NCBI GenBank assembly: GCA_030765335.1
Contig: JAVCCU010000022.1
Span: 1 to 53,510, forward strand
From: Candidatus Kaelpia aquatica
Lineage (GTDB): Bacteria; Omnitrophota; Gorgyraeia; Kaelpiales; Kaelpiaceae
Length of the DNA: 53,510 bases
Direction: 5' to 3'
In this document: one piece after another, positions 26,125-34,727 of the stretch
How the letters are laid out: each line of letters opens with the position of its first letter
Position numbering within the stretch: the stretch's first letter is position 1
Notes under the pieces: generated by a model
What the model saw: only the letters and a program-made list of their open reading frames with translations
Databases searched by the model: none
Told to the model about the DNA's origin: nothing
Program-made: the position numbers and the translations under genes

Positions 26125-27393
26125 TTACCTGCTATTGCAATCATCGCAATCCTGAGGAAGATAGTCAATCTTAACGCATCTCCGCTCAAGAGCATGAATA
26201 TTTTGCATATCGTCTGAACCGCGGGTTAGATCTAATTTATTGAAACTTATATCAATAGTATCGATTATTGTGTCATCAGGAAATTCGTTATAAAGCCCTG
26301 GGTTCTTGACTAAGGCTGAGATATCATCTATAAAATTGTGATGGAGAAATAGCCAGACTATATCGGTAAGCTCTGAGAGTGAAGAGATATCTCTTATTCG
26401 GTTTTGAGCAAGGTTTAAGTTTGTGATTTGAGCTAAATTAGGATTTTCGAAGACCCTTATATTAAAAATTTTATTAGCGCAGAGATTTATATCTACTAGG
26501 TTGTTTAGGTTATATAATACTCCAATATCCTCTATAAAATTGTCAAAGAGCTCAAGTTTTTTTAAATTATGGAGATTACCTAATGCTGAGATATCTTCAA
26601 TATCGTTTTGAGAAGCTGCAAAGTATGCTAAATTGGTAAGACCTACTATCGGGGTGAGGTTAGATATTCTTGCTTCGCCTTCTTCTCTCTTTCCGCAGAT
26701 ACTTGTATGGTCAGATGGGGTTTTCCACTGTCGGGGATTCTTATTATCTGAGATATCAAGATGGGTCAAATTTATTAAAACAGGGTTATTAGTTAAAGGG
26801 TGTTTTGCCCCTAGAGCAGTTATATCTGTAATCATGTTGCCGTTTAGGTAGAGTTTCTTTAGATTTGACATGTTTGGATGAGCGAATGTCCTGATATCGG
26901 TTATCAAGTTATATGATGCTCTGAGTAGTGTGAGGTTGGTGAGGTAGCACACAGCGCTTATATCTCTTATCTGGTTGTATTGTATATCAAGTTCGGTCAA
27001 TTGAGTGAGATTGGCGAGAGATGTTATATCCGTTATTTGATTATTACCTAAGTTAAGATGCGTTAAATTAATTGCATATTCTAATCCTGTTATATCTTTA
27101 ATTCCGCAGCAGGATAATTCAAGGTTTGTCAAAGCTTGCATATCCTGGATAGTTATTGCTTCTCCAGTCTCTTTTTCTAGAACGGATCTTAGGCGTTGAT
27201 TAAGAATCATATCTGGGATGTATACTCCGTTATCAACTGTTGCATTAAGATTTGTTGCGATTTTGTTTGATGAAGGGAGGGGACCTATGGATTGCATGAT
27301 TGGATCAAATCTGCCTGATATTGGGTTAAAACCATAAGCATATGATGAGATCAAAGCTGTTAGTAAAGATATTTTTAAGATAGTATTATTCAT
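26125..27393 (-). CDS. Secreted leucine-rich-repeat protein, internalin/SDS22-like
   Basis: 422 residues from the ATG at 27393, which follows AAGGAT; an in-frame upstream codon at 27438 would put 15 extra residues in front of the signal peptide. The signal peptide ends near SSYAYG. From about residue 60 to 400 there is a run of about 22-residue repeats of the type NLTHLNLGNNQITDITSLAN, with N-x-I-x-D-I at each turn. The C-terminus is short and has several cysteines (CVKIDYLPQDCDDCNSR) with no anchor visible. Protein binding at the cell surface or outside the cell is likely; partner unknown. One longer, irregular loop (about residues 240-262) interrupts the repeats. Confidence 0.88.
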   Translation of the reverse strand: MNNTILKISLLTALISSYAYGFNPISGRFDPIMQSIGPLPSSNKIATNLNATVDNGVYIPDMILNQRLRSVLEKETGEAITIQDMQALTNLELSCCGIKDITGLEYAINLTHLNLGNNQITDITSLANLTQLTELDIQYNQIRDISAVCYLTNLTLLRASYNLITDIRTFAHPNMSNLKKLYLNGNMITDITALGAKHPLTNNPVLINLTHLDISDNKNPRQWKTPSDHTSICGKREEGEARISNLTPIVGLTNLAYFAASQNDIEDISALGNLHNLKKLELFDNFIEDIGVLYNLNNLVDINLCANKIFNIRVFENPNLAQITNLNLAQNRIRDISSLSELTDIVWLFLHHNFIDDISALVKNPGLYNEFPDDTIIDTIDISFNKLDLTRGSDDMQNIHALERRCVKIDYLPQDCDDCNSR

Positions 27394-27428
27394 TTTTATC
27401 CTTTTGTGAAATTGAAATTTATATAATA

Positions 27429-27457
27429 AATATACCATATGTAAGGTAGGAAAACAA
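27429..27457 (-). promoter_or_regulatory. Promoter of the leucine-rich-repeat gene
   Basis: On the minus strand TTGTTT (27452-27457), 17 bases, TATATT (27429-27434), the latter preceded by TGG (extended -10). It lies in the 62-base gap behind the RND gene, so the LRR gene can be expressed on its own. Confidence 0.5.
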
Positions 27458-27500
27458 ATTTTAGGAAAAAATATAACAGATGGTACTTTTAAGTAAGATT

Positions 27501-30500
27501 TTAAGAGTTGTTTTCGTTTTTCTTTCTCGTAGTCTCATGGTGGGTTATCTTCATGGTAATATCGTCAATAGCAGCATAGATGCATGGAATAACAATTAAG
27601 GTTAAGACTGTTGCGCAGATTAAGCCCCAGACAATAGTTAAAGCCATAGGTTTTAAGAATGGATCGCCTCCCCAGATGCCATAGGCTGTAGGAGTTAGGC
27701 CTAATGAAGTAGTTATTGTTGTAAGTAGAACAGGTCTAAGGCGTAATCGGCCAGCCTCTATGATTGATTTGCGCCTATCCATTCCTTTCTGGCGCAGGTT
27801 ATTTATAAATTCAACCAGGACTATTGAATCATTTACAACTATACCGCTTAGACCGACAACACCCATAAGCATAAAGAAACTTAATGGAAGGCCGTGGAGC
27901 AGAAATGCCCAGATAACGCCTATCAAGCCGAAGGGAATAGCCGTCATAACAATAAAAGGCTGAATGAGCGAATTAAAGTTAGCAGCCAATATTATAAATA
28001 TACAGAAGAATGAAATTATAAAAGCTCTTATGAATCCTTGGATCGATTTTACGTTCTCTCTCTGTTCACCGCCGAATTTAACTGTATATCCTGGATATTG
28101 ATTAGGTATATCTTTCATCTTTTGAGCAAGAAGCTGGTTAGCCTGGATGGAGGTTATATTCTTATTGTCTACATCGGCTCTGACTGTTATTACTCTCCTA
28201 CCGTCTAAGTGACGTATCGTAGAGACAGCTGTTTTATCTTCTATCCTAGCTACCTTATTAAGGGGTATAAGATTGTTGAATTTATTGGGAATTAGTATTT
28301 TATTAAAAGTAGTTCTGCTGTTGCGATAGTTTTGCGGAAACATTACCAAAACATCTATCTCTTCTTCTGCTTTTGTCGACTTTATTGAGGTTGCAATTCC
28401 TCCTCTAAATGTTGTACGGATATTCGAAGCAATCTCATCAATCGATAAGTAGGTGCTGGCTGCAGCCTCTTCATCGACAACTACTCTTATTTCGCTCTGT
28501 CCTATTTCGTAATCTGATGTTATGTCGGTTACACCTGGTATATCCTCTAATATTGAATATGCTTTTTGGGATATCTCATTTAGTATCTCAAACCCATCGC
28601 CCCTTATTTGGATTGCTATAGCCTTACCTGTTGGAGGCCCTTCTGCCTCTTTTTCAAAATATATTTTATCAAAACCTTCTACCTCTTTTAATAAAGATCT
28701 TAAGCTATTGATAATATCATCAACCCCTCTTTTTCTATCTGCAGCAGGGCTGAGATATATAGTGATTTGAGCAATATGGCTTCCAGTCTTTCCGCTGGGA
28801 TCGAATGCGTGGTGCGATGACCCGGATGAGCCAATTTCAGTTGTATAGGCATCAAGCTCATTAGGCGGGAGCTCAGATACTATTTTTTCTACTTTATTTA
28901 TCAATCTCTCTGTCTTATAAAGATTGGTACTTATTGGAGCTTCTGTCTTTATATAGAATTGATCGATACCCTGGCTTCCAAATAATATAAAGGGCATAAA
29001 TTTAGCGACTACAAATGTTAAGATTAGGATTATAGATATTATTGCTAGTATAAGGTAGCGTTTATTTAGAGCTTTATTTATGGTTTTAGTATAAAAATTA
29101 ATCAGGGCCTTAAACCATGGCCGCTCTTTTTTGGATTTAAATTGTTCACCTACTTTTAACTTTACAAAATCTGCAATATGGGAAGGCAGGATGACCAATG
29201 CTTCAAATAAAGATGCAGCTAGAGCAATTGTTACAACAATAGGTATTTCACGGATAAATTTTCCAATTATACCTTCCATGAACATAAGAGGCATAAAGGC
29301 CGCTACTGTAGTTATAATAGTTGTAGTTACCGGCTTAATGACTTCCTCTGTTCCTAAAATGGCTGCTTTTTGGGGTGGGTGTCCTTCTTCTATGTAGCGG
29401 GAGCAGTTTTCGGCTATAATTATCCCGTCATCTACAAGCATACCTAATACTATAATAAGACCAAACATAGTTATCATGTTTACGCTTATTCCGGCAAAAC
29501 CCATTATTGCCAGGGTCATACTAAAGGCTATGGGTATGCCCATAGCAGTAATAAGGGCTATTTTTAAATCCAGGAAAAATAGAAGCACTACCAAGACTAA
29601 GAATATTCCAATGATACCGTTTTGTCTTAACACTCCAAGACGTCTTTTAACATAGAAGGACATATCGTCGATATAGGAGGTATGGAGTTTCGGATTAGCG
29701 TATACTGAGTATTCTTTAACAGCTTTTTTAACAGCCGTTACTATTCTTATTGCATCGCCGCTACTCTTTTTAATAACCGTTAATGCTATAGAACGTGTAC
29801 CAAAGCTTTTATTTATTGAATCTTCTTCTTCAAAAGAGAATTTTACCTTAGCAACGTTCTTTACATAGAGCCAGTTTCCTGTATCGTTTGCTCTTATTAC
29901 AACATTTTCTATCTCATCTACTGTATAGAACTCTCCTGTAGTTCTAATACTAAATTCCTCATGAGATCTGATTTTTCCTGCAGGTATGCTTATATTTCTT
30001 TTACCAAGAGCTGCCATTATCTCTTCAAGTGAGATCTGATACTCTTTTATCTTATCAGGGTCAACCTCGACCCAAATCTCTTTATTACGCCAGCCGCTTT
30101 TAGATATTGAAGATACACCTTCTATATCTTCGAGAATATCTTCCAGATTCTCGGCATCTTTCTGTAAGTCCCATTCGCTCATATCTCCGCTCAATGCAAT
30201 TTTAATAACTGGGATTTCACCTGATGTTATCTCTGTTACCCGAGGGTCTTCTTTAACCTCATTAGGCAGACCCCTCACTCTATCTACAGCTTTTTGAATA
30301 TCATCTATTACTTTATCCTTATCTTTAGCATCACTACTTATCTCTACCAATATTGAAGATAGATTATCTGTTGAAGAGGAGCTAAATTCTTCTATACCAT
30401 CTACGCCTTTAAGTTCTTTCTCAATAGGCGTAGTTACTAATTTCTCTACTTCATTAGGGGCTGCTCCTGGATAAGCTGTTGTTATTATAACGGTATCAAA

Positions 30501-30629
30501 GGAGACCTCAGGGAAAGCCTCTTTTTTTATTTTTGATATAAAGAGAGTATAGAATCCTGCAATAAGGATAAATACAGATATAAGGTTTATTAACAGCGAG
30601 TGCTTTACGGAAAATTCACTTATTTTCAT
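27501..30629 (-). CDS. RND-family efflux transporter permease
   Basis: Proton-driven inner-membrane pump of the AcrB/HAE superfamily. 1,042 residues, the normal length: membrane helix at about 12-30, first large periplasmic loop, helices about 335-470 with the proton-relay acidic pair in GMLVDDGII, second periplasmic loop, and closing helices including GIVVNDSIVLVEF. The start overlaps the stop of the tolC-like gene by four bases. No periplasmic adaptor gene is present. Substrate unknown; control by the MarR protein suggests a response to toxic compounds. Confidence 0.94.
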   Translation of the reverse strand: MKISEFSVKHSLLINLISVFILIAGFYTLFISKIKKEAFPEVSFDTVIITTAYPGAAPNEVEKLVTTPIEKELKGVDGIEEFSSSSTDNLSSILVEISSDAKDKDKVIDDIQKAVDRVRGLPNEVKEDPRVTEITSGEIPVIKIALSGDMSEWDLQKDAENLEDILEDIEGVSSISKSGWRNKEIWVEVDPDKIKEYQISLEEIMAALGKRNISIPAGKIRSHEEFSIRTTGEFYTVDEIENVVIRANDTGNWLYVKNVAKVKFSFEEEDSINKSFGTRSIALTVIKKSSGDAIRIVTAVKKAVKEYSVYANPKLHTSYIDDMSFYVKRRLGVLRQNGIIGIFLVLVVLLFFLDLKIALITAMGIPIAFSMTLAIMGFAGISVNMITMFGLIIVLGMLVDDGIIIAENCSRYIEEGHPPQKAAILGTEEVIKPVTTTIITTVAAFMPLMFMEGIIGKFIREIPIVVTIALAASLFEALVILPSHIADFVKLKVGEQFKSKKERPWFKALINFYTKTINKALNKRYLILAIISIILILTFVVAKFMPFILFGSQGIDQFYIKTEAPISTNLYKTERLINKVEKIVSELPPNELDAYTTEIGSSGSSHHAFDPSGKTGSHIAQITIYLSPAADRKRGVDDIINSLRSLLKEVEGFDKIYFEKEAEGPPTGKAIAIQIRGDGFEILNEISQKAYSILEDIPGVTDITSDYEIGQSEIRVVVDEEAAASTYLSIDEIASNIRTTFRGGIATSIKSTKAEEEIDVLVMFPQNYRNSRTTFNKILIPNKFNNLIPLNKVARIEDKTAVSTIRHLDGRRVITVRADVDNKNITSIQANQLLAQKMKDIPNQYPGYTVKFGGEQRENVKSIQGFIRAFIISFFCIFIILAANFNSLIQPFIVMTAIPFGLIGVIWAFLLHGLPLSFFMLMGVVGLSGIVVNDSIVLVEFINNLRQKGMDRRKSIIEAGRLRLRPVLLTTITTSLGLTPTAYGIWGGDPFLKPMALTIVWGLICATVLTLIVIPCIYAAIDDITMKITHHETTRKKNENNS

Positions 30630-32164
30630 AGTGTAGAATTCCAGTATTTATCAAGCAGTGTATTTTTTTTAATAGCCAAATCTATCAAGCTGATATGGTA
30701 ATTATAAAGGGTGGCTGCAAGGTTTAGTTCTGCATTTAATAGGTCTTCTTCATACCTTATAACTGTATCTGAGCTGGATCTTCCGTAGTTAAATCTTTTC
30801 ATCTCTTCGTGGAGTTTATTTCTTTGCAGCTCTACTATTGAGTTATAAAGTTCAGCCTGACTTTTTAAGCTGTTTACGCTTTTGACCTTGTTGTATACTT
30901 CTTTAAGTATCAGTCGTTCAACTTTTTTTAAAGAGAGCAAGAGCTGTTCTTTATAAAGGTGCGCCTCCTTGAGCTCTGAACGGGCTGCTCTATTTTCTAG
31001 AGGAATATTGAAGCTTATTCCTACATAGGTTTGAGAATCATTCTCTCTTGATAGATCACTCCAGGCATCGCTCTCACTGCTTCTGATGCCATTTTTGGTA
31101 AAGCTTGCTTCTAGGTCTATCTCTGGCCATAGAGAGTTTTTCTTCATGCTTATATCTATATCTTTAGATTTAAGTTTGTTTTTAATGATTTTATAGTCAC
31201 GCCTAGCCTCTATTGCTCTCTCTAGTTCCGTATCTATATCTTTACTTAGAAGTTCTGTTTTTAAACCATCTAATGTCTTTATGTTAATAGAGGAGTCTTC
31301 TTCGTTTAATAGAAATAGCAGATTGTTTTTAGCCAGTTCTCTCTCTAGCTCTGCAATAAGGAGCTCATTCTTTCTGCTTTGAAGACTTGCTTTAACTGCA
31401 AATATATCTACTTCTTCTGCTAAGCCTCGTGAATATTTATCTTCATATTTTGCATATAATTCTTTGGATTTATTGAGCATATCATTTCTTATATTCAATA
31501 TCCTATCTCTTAAAGCTAAGTTCCAGTATTCGGTCTGGACATTATATATAATGCTCTCTATGGAATCCAAAGAGGAGTATTTAGCATTCTCTATGTCTAT
31601 CTTTGTTATTTTGATTTCACCTCGATCTTGAAGTCCGAAGAAATTTTTACCTAGAGGCTGGGTTAAAGCCAGAGTTCCAGATGTTTCATAATTTGGGCTT
31701 ATTGTGACTGTTGAGAGACTTGAAGAGGTTCTCCCATCTTCTGCTTTAAGCTCTATAGTTGATCCTGTTGGCAGAGTTTTCTCTAGGCCCATTGAAAATG
31801 ATTTACTGCGCGTGCGAGAGTTATCTGTCGTTGAGGACAATTGCTGTTTATTGTCGCGGTGGCTGGCTTCTAAAGTTAAAAATGTATCAAATATAGACTC
31901 TTCTTTTTCAAGTTTTGTCCTGCTTCTGTAGGTATCATATTTTGCAATCTGTATCTCTAGTGAATTTTTAAGTGCAAGATCTGTTACGGATTCAATTGAC
32001 AGGGGCAGTACTGCGGCAGGTTCAATATCTTCAGCTTTAAGGTCTATCTTTTCTGCGGTTATTTCATTTAGAGATAAGGCTTTATTGTTGTTAAATATGA
32101 TGATAATAATAGCTAAAGATAAAACTAGTGCTTTATATAAAATTTGATGTTTATTGTTTTTCAT
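30626..32164 (-). CDS. TolC-family outer-membrane efflux protein
   Basis: 512 residues: signal peptide (hydrophobic core about 11-24), then two copies of the outer-membrane-efflux fold with long helical stretches, each with the usual N-x-x-L-x-x-A and Q-x-x-Y-x-L pattern (VQTEYWNLALRDR about 208-220). Overlaps marR by 14 bases and the RND gene by four, so all three are one operon. Confidence 0.9.
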   Translation of the reverse strand: MKNNKHQILYKALVLSLAIIIIIFNNNKALSLNEITAEKIDLKAEDIEPAAVLPLSIESVTDLALKNSLEIQIAKYDTYRSRTKLEKEESIFDTFLTLEASHRDNKQQLSSTTDNSRTRSKSFSMGLEKTLPTGSTIELKAEDGRTSSSLSTVTISPNYETSGTLALTQPLGKNFFGLQDRGEIKITKIDIENAKYSSLDSIESIIYNVQTEYWNLALRDRILNIRNDMLNKSKELYAKYEDKYSRGLAEEVDIFAVKASLQSRKNELLIAELERELAKNNLLFLLNEEDSSINIKTLDGLKTELLSKDIDTELERAIEARRDYKIIKNKLKSKDIDISMKKNSLWPEIDLEASFTKNGIRSSESDAWSDLSRENDSQTYVGISFNIPLENRAARSELKEAHLYKEQLLLSLKKVERLILKEVYNKVKSVNSLKSQAELYNSIVELQRNKLHEEMKRFNYGRSSSDTVIRYEEDLLNAELNLAATLYNYHISLIDLAIKKNTLLDKYWNSTL

Positions 32165-32594
32165 TTTGATATAGATCGGCTTTTATTTTCTTTAAAATAT
32201 TTAGGTAATCTTCTCTCTCTTTTTCTGTTAATTTAGAGAATAGTTTTATTATCCCTTTCTCTCTCTCTAGGCGTACATTTTTTACTATTTTCTTACCCTT
32301 CTCTGTAATTTTTATATAGATGACGCGCCTATCTTTTTTATCATATCTCCGTTCTGCTGTTTTTATAGAGCAGAGCCTCTCCACTAGGCCCGTTGTAGCA
32401 GGCAGGGATATGTTGAGTTCAGCTGCAATATCTTTCATCTTCAGAGGTCCTTGCAGAGATAATATGTTGAGTGCTAAGTACTGGGGCATGGTAATAGTCC
32501 CATTCTTTAAGGCGTCATTTTGGTTTTTAGCTGCACCTCTTATTATATGAGGCAGTATTCTTGCAACTTCTTCGGCAAAATATTCAATATTCAT
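32151..32594 (-). CDS. MarR-family transcriptional regulator
   Basis: 147 residues, winged helix-turn-helix; helix region MKDIAAELNISLPATTGLVERL (recognition helix about 65-80) and wing with KKDRRVIYIKITEKG. First gene of the efflux operon and presumably its repressor, releasing DNA on ligand binding. AT-rich repeats immediately upstream are candidate operators. No clear ribosome-binding site; translation may be leaderless. Confidence 0.92.
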   Translation of the reverse strand: MNIEYFAEEVARILPHIIRGAAKNQNDALKNGTITMPQYLALNILSLQGPLKMKDIAAELNISLPATTGLVERLCSIKTAERRYDKKDRRVIYIKITEKGKKIVKNVRLEREKGIIKLFSKLTEKEREDYLNILKKIKADLYQNEKQ

Positions 32595-32600
32595 TTTTTA

Positions 32601-32655
32601 TTTATTTAATTTAATAAATAGTTCATGTCATTAATTATTTCCTGTATTAATTATT
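32601..32655. promoter_or_regulatory. Candidate MarR operator sites in the divergent gap
   Basis: A palindrome TTTATT-TAATTT-AATAAA (32601-32618) lies seven bases upstream of the marR ATG, and a 10-base direct repeat ATTAATTATT occurs at 32630-32639 and 32646-32655, 16 bases apart. MarR proteins often bind AT-rich palindromes in such positions. No good sigma70 boxes for marR stand out. Confidence 0.4.
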
Positions 32656-32688
32656 GCATATTATCTTATATTAGTCAAGATGTTCTGG

Positions 32689-32694
32689 TATAAT
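32689..32694 (+). promoter_or_regulatory. Extended -10 promoter of the 186-residue membrane protein gene
   Basis: Perfect TATAAT preceded by TGG, an extended -10; no good -35 is seen. The start lies at about 32702, and AGGAGG (32709-32714) precedes the ATG at 32719. Confidence 0.55.
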
Positions 32695-32718
32695 AGCTAG
32701 GTAAATATAGGAGGCATT

Positions 32719-33279
32719 ATGGTTATATTCTTTAAATTTGTATTTTTGGTAATCCCGCTGACGTATATTTTATTTGAGAAAAGAATCTCTTTAGCTGTAG
32801 CAGCAGCGCTGTTCTCTTATTTTCTAATTCTAAGAGTCTCTGAGTCTAACTCTGGAATATTGAATCTCCTCATAAAATCCAAGCTCTATTCTAGAGTTAA
32901 GAATATTACTAGAGAGAAACAGCTGAACGTTCTCTATATGCTGGGAGCTATATTTGTTGTAGTCAACTTTTTCCAAAAAGATATTGCCTGCTTCTCTCTC
33001 ATATTAAGTTTGCTTTATATTGCACTATTATCTTTTCTGGAGAGGTTTTCTAGGATTCGACTCTTAAGTAGGCCTTTAGATATGATGCTGATTTTAACTT
33101 TAGCGATCTATCCTTTAGCTAAATACCTGGGGGTTCATTTTGCACTTTCCGATAATGTTATAAATTACTCTCTATTGAGTGTACCTTTAATACATTTTTC
33201 TTTACGTTGGCCGGAGGAGAGTTTCTCGGTTATATTTTTTACGGCTTTTGCGGCTCAATTTATTAAAAACTCTTTTTAA
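32719..33279 (+). CDS. Integral membrane protein of unknown function
   Basis: 186 residues with about six hydrophobic segments (about 2-18, 24-40, 72-88, 90-106, 118-134, 145-183) and basic loops (KSKLYSRVKNITREKQ about 54-69). No recognised motif. Strong ribosome-binding site. The next gene, a Nudix hydrolase, starts three bases after the stop, so both are co-transcribed with the DJ-1 gene. Confidence 0.8.
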   Translation: MVIFFKFVFLVIPLTYILFEKRISLAVAAALFSYFLILRVSESNSGILNLLIKSKLYSRVKNITREKQLNVLYMLGAIFVVVNFFQKDIACFSLILSLLYIALLSFLERFSRIRLLSRPLDMMLILTLAIYPLAKYLGVHFALSDNVINYSLLSVPLIHFSLRWPEESFSVIFFTAFAAQFIKNSF

Positions 33280-33281
33280 AA

Positions 33282-33725
33282 ATGGTTAAGAGAGAATTGT
33301 CTTGCGGCGGGATTCTATATAGAAGAGTAGAAGATAGTTTTCAGATTGCTTTAGTTAAAAGGTTAAGAAAAAATGGCCTAACTGTCTGGTGTATTCCCAA
33401 AGGCAAGGTTGAAGAGGGTGAAAGCCATAGAGAGACTGCACTGAGGGAGGTCAGAGAAGAGACAGGAATGAATGGTATTATAGAGAGCGATTTAGGTAAT
33501 ATCAATTACTGGTTTTATGATACTGAGGATAAAGTTAAGATAAATAAGAAAGTATATTTTTTTCTTATGGCATACAAAGATGGTGATTTAGGGGATCATG
33601 ATTCCGAAGTTGAAGAGGTAAGATGGGTTGGAATAGATGATGTTTTAGACTGTATGAGTTATGATTCTGAAAAAGATATAGTTGAAAAATCAAAAAATAA
33701 ATTACTTGAAAAGGGGGTTGCTTGA
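33282..33725 (+). CDS. Nudix hydrolase
   Basis: 147 residues with a perfect Nudix box, GKVEEGESHRETALREVREETGM (residues about 38-60; G-x5-E-x7-REVxEExG). Hydrolyses a nucleoside diphosphate linked to another group; the ALVKR...WCIPKGK opening resembles the Ap4A / diadenosine polyphosphate hydrolase group, but substrate is uncertain. The stop overlaps the TTG start of the next gene (TTGA). Confidence 0.9.
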   Translation: MVKRELSCGGILYRRVEDSFQIALVKRLRKNGLTVWCIPKGKVEEGESHRETALREVREETGMNGIIESDLGNINYWFYDTEDKVKINKKVYFFLMAYKDGDLGDHDSEVEEVRWVGIDDVLDCMSYDSEKDIVEKSKNKLLEKGVA

Positions 33726-34297
33726 AAAAGCTTGTGCTCCTATCCTTTATTTTAGGGTCACTATTTACATTGAGAGCCTATTGTCAAGATAAGGTTTTGA
33801 TGGTGGTACCTAAGAAAGATTTTCGGGATGAAGAGCTGTTTGTCTCTAAAGAGATTATTGAGCACTCAGGTTATGGAGTAGATATAGCCTCTAGTTCTCC
33901 AGGATATTGCTTTGGCATGTTGGGGCATAATATCGAAGCCACCATGTCTTTAGATGATATCAAGGTGGCAGATTATAAAGCTGTAATATTTATAGGCGGT
34001 GTGGGAGCGAAAGAGTATTGGCATGACAATAGAGCACTCTCTATAGCTAGGGATGCCATGAAAGAGGAGATTGTTTTAGCTGCGATATGCATAGCTCCTG
34101 TTACTCTGGCCAATGCCGGAGTTTTGGAGGGTAGAGGCGCTACTGTGTCAGCTTTGTTTAAAGATCAGATTATAGCTAAAGGCGCAATTTATAGTGGTTC
34201 CGGTATCGAGGTTGATGTTAATATTATAACTGCAAGTTCTCCTTCTTCCAGCGAGGGGTTTGGTTGTAAGATAGTTGAGCTTTTAAAAGATAGATAG
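33722..34297 (+). CDS. DJ-1/PfpI family protein with signal peptide
   Basis: 191 residues, start codon TTG overlapping the Nudix stop. A hydrophobic N-terminus (LVLLSFILGSLFTLRAYC, about 4-21) looks like a signal peptide, perhaps a lipoprotein because of the cysteine at 21. The DJ-1 core has Glu in FRDEELF and the elbow cysteine in AAICIAPVTLANAG. The family includes deglycase-like, chaperone and protease-like members, so activity cannot be assigned. Export of such a protein is unusual. Confidence 0.85.
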   Translation: MKKLVLLSFILGSLFTLRAYCQDKVLMVVPKKDFRDEELFVSKEIIEHSGYGVDIASSSPGYCFGMLGHNIEATMSLDDIKVADYKAVIFIGGVGAKEYWHDNRALSIARDAMKEEIVLAAICIAPVTLANAGVLEGRGATVSALFKDQIIAKGAIYSGSGIEVDVNIITASSPSSSEGFGCKIVELLKDR

Positions 34298-34319
34298 CTT
34301 TTAATTTCTGGAGGTAGAT

Positions 34320-34727
34320 ATGAGTTCTAAAAAAATAGTACTGCACTTTCCTAAAAAATTGGTTGACCGTCCTCTTGTCTGTGATGCTGTTAAAAAACAT
34401 AATCTAGATTTCAATATCCTTAGGGCTTCAGTTACACCTGATGAAGAAGGGATCTTAGTCTTAGAACTTACGGGGGCGGCTAAAGATCTTAATAAAGCAA
34501 TTAAACTCCTAAGGAGCAGCGAAGTTACAGTTCAGCCTTTAAGCAAGGATGTTGTTAGAAATGAGCCTAAGTGTACTCATTGCGGGCTCTGCGTAGTCTA
34601 TTGCCCAACAAGCGCTTTATACACCGACAAAGTAACGCAGGAGATAATCTTTGAAAAAGATAAATGTATTGGATGCGAGATCTGTGTCAAGGTCTGTCCT
34701 ACCAGAGCTATGGAAATTAATTTTTAA
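34320..34727 (+). CDS. NIL-domain ferredoxin
   Basis: 135 residues: an N-terminal NIL domain (about 5-75) and two [4Fe-4S] clusters, CTHCGLCVVYCP (Cys85, 88, 91, 95) and CIGCEICVKVCP (Cys116, 119, 122, 126). GGAGGT precedes the ATG. Proteins of this architecture act with COG1900 proteins in sulfide-dependent homocysteine formation from aspartate semialdehyde in methanogens and some anaerobic bacteria. Coupled to the next gene by TAATG. Confidence 0.93.
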   Translation: MSSKKIVLHFPKKLVDRPLVCDAVKKHNLDFNILRASVTPDEEGILVLELTGAAKDLNKAIKLLRSSEVTVQPLSKDVVRNEPKCTHCGLCVVYCPTSALYTDKVTQEIIFEKDKCIGCEICVKVCPTRAMEINF

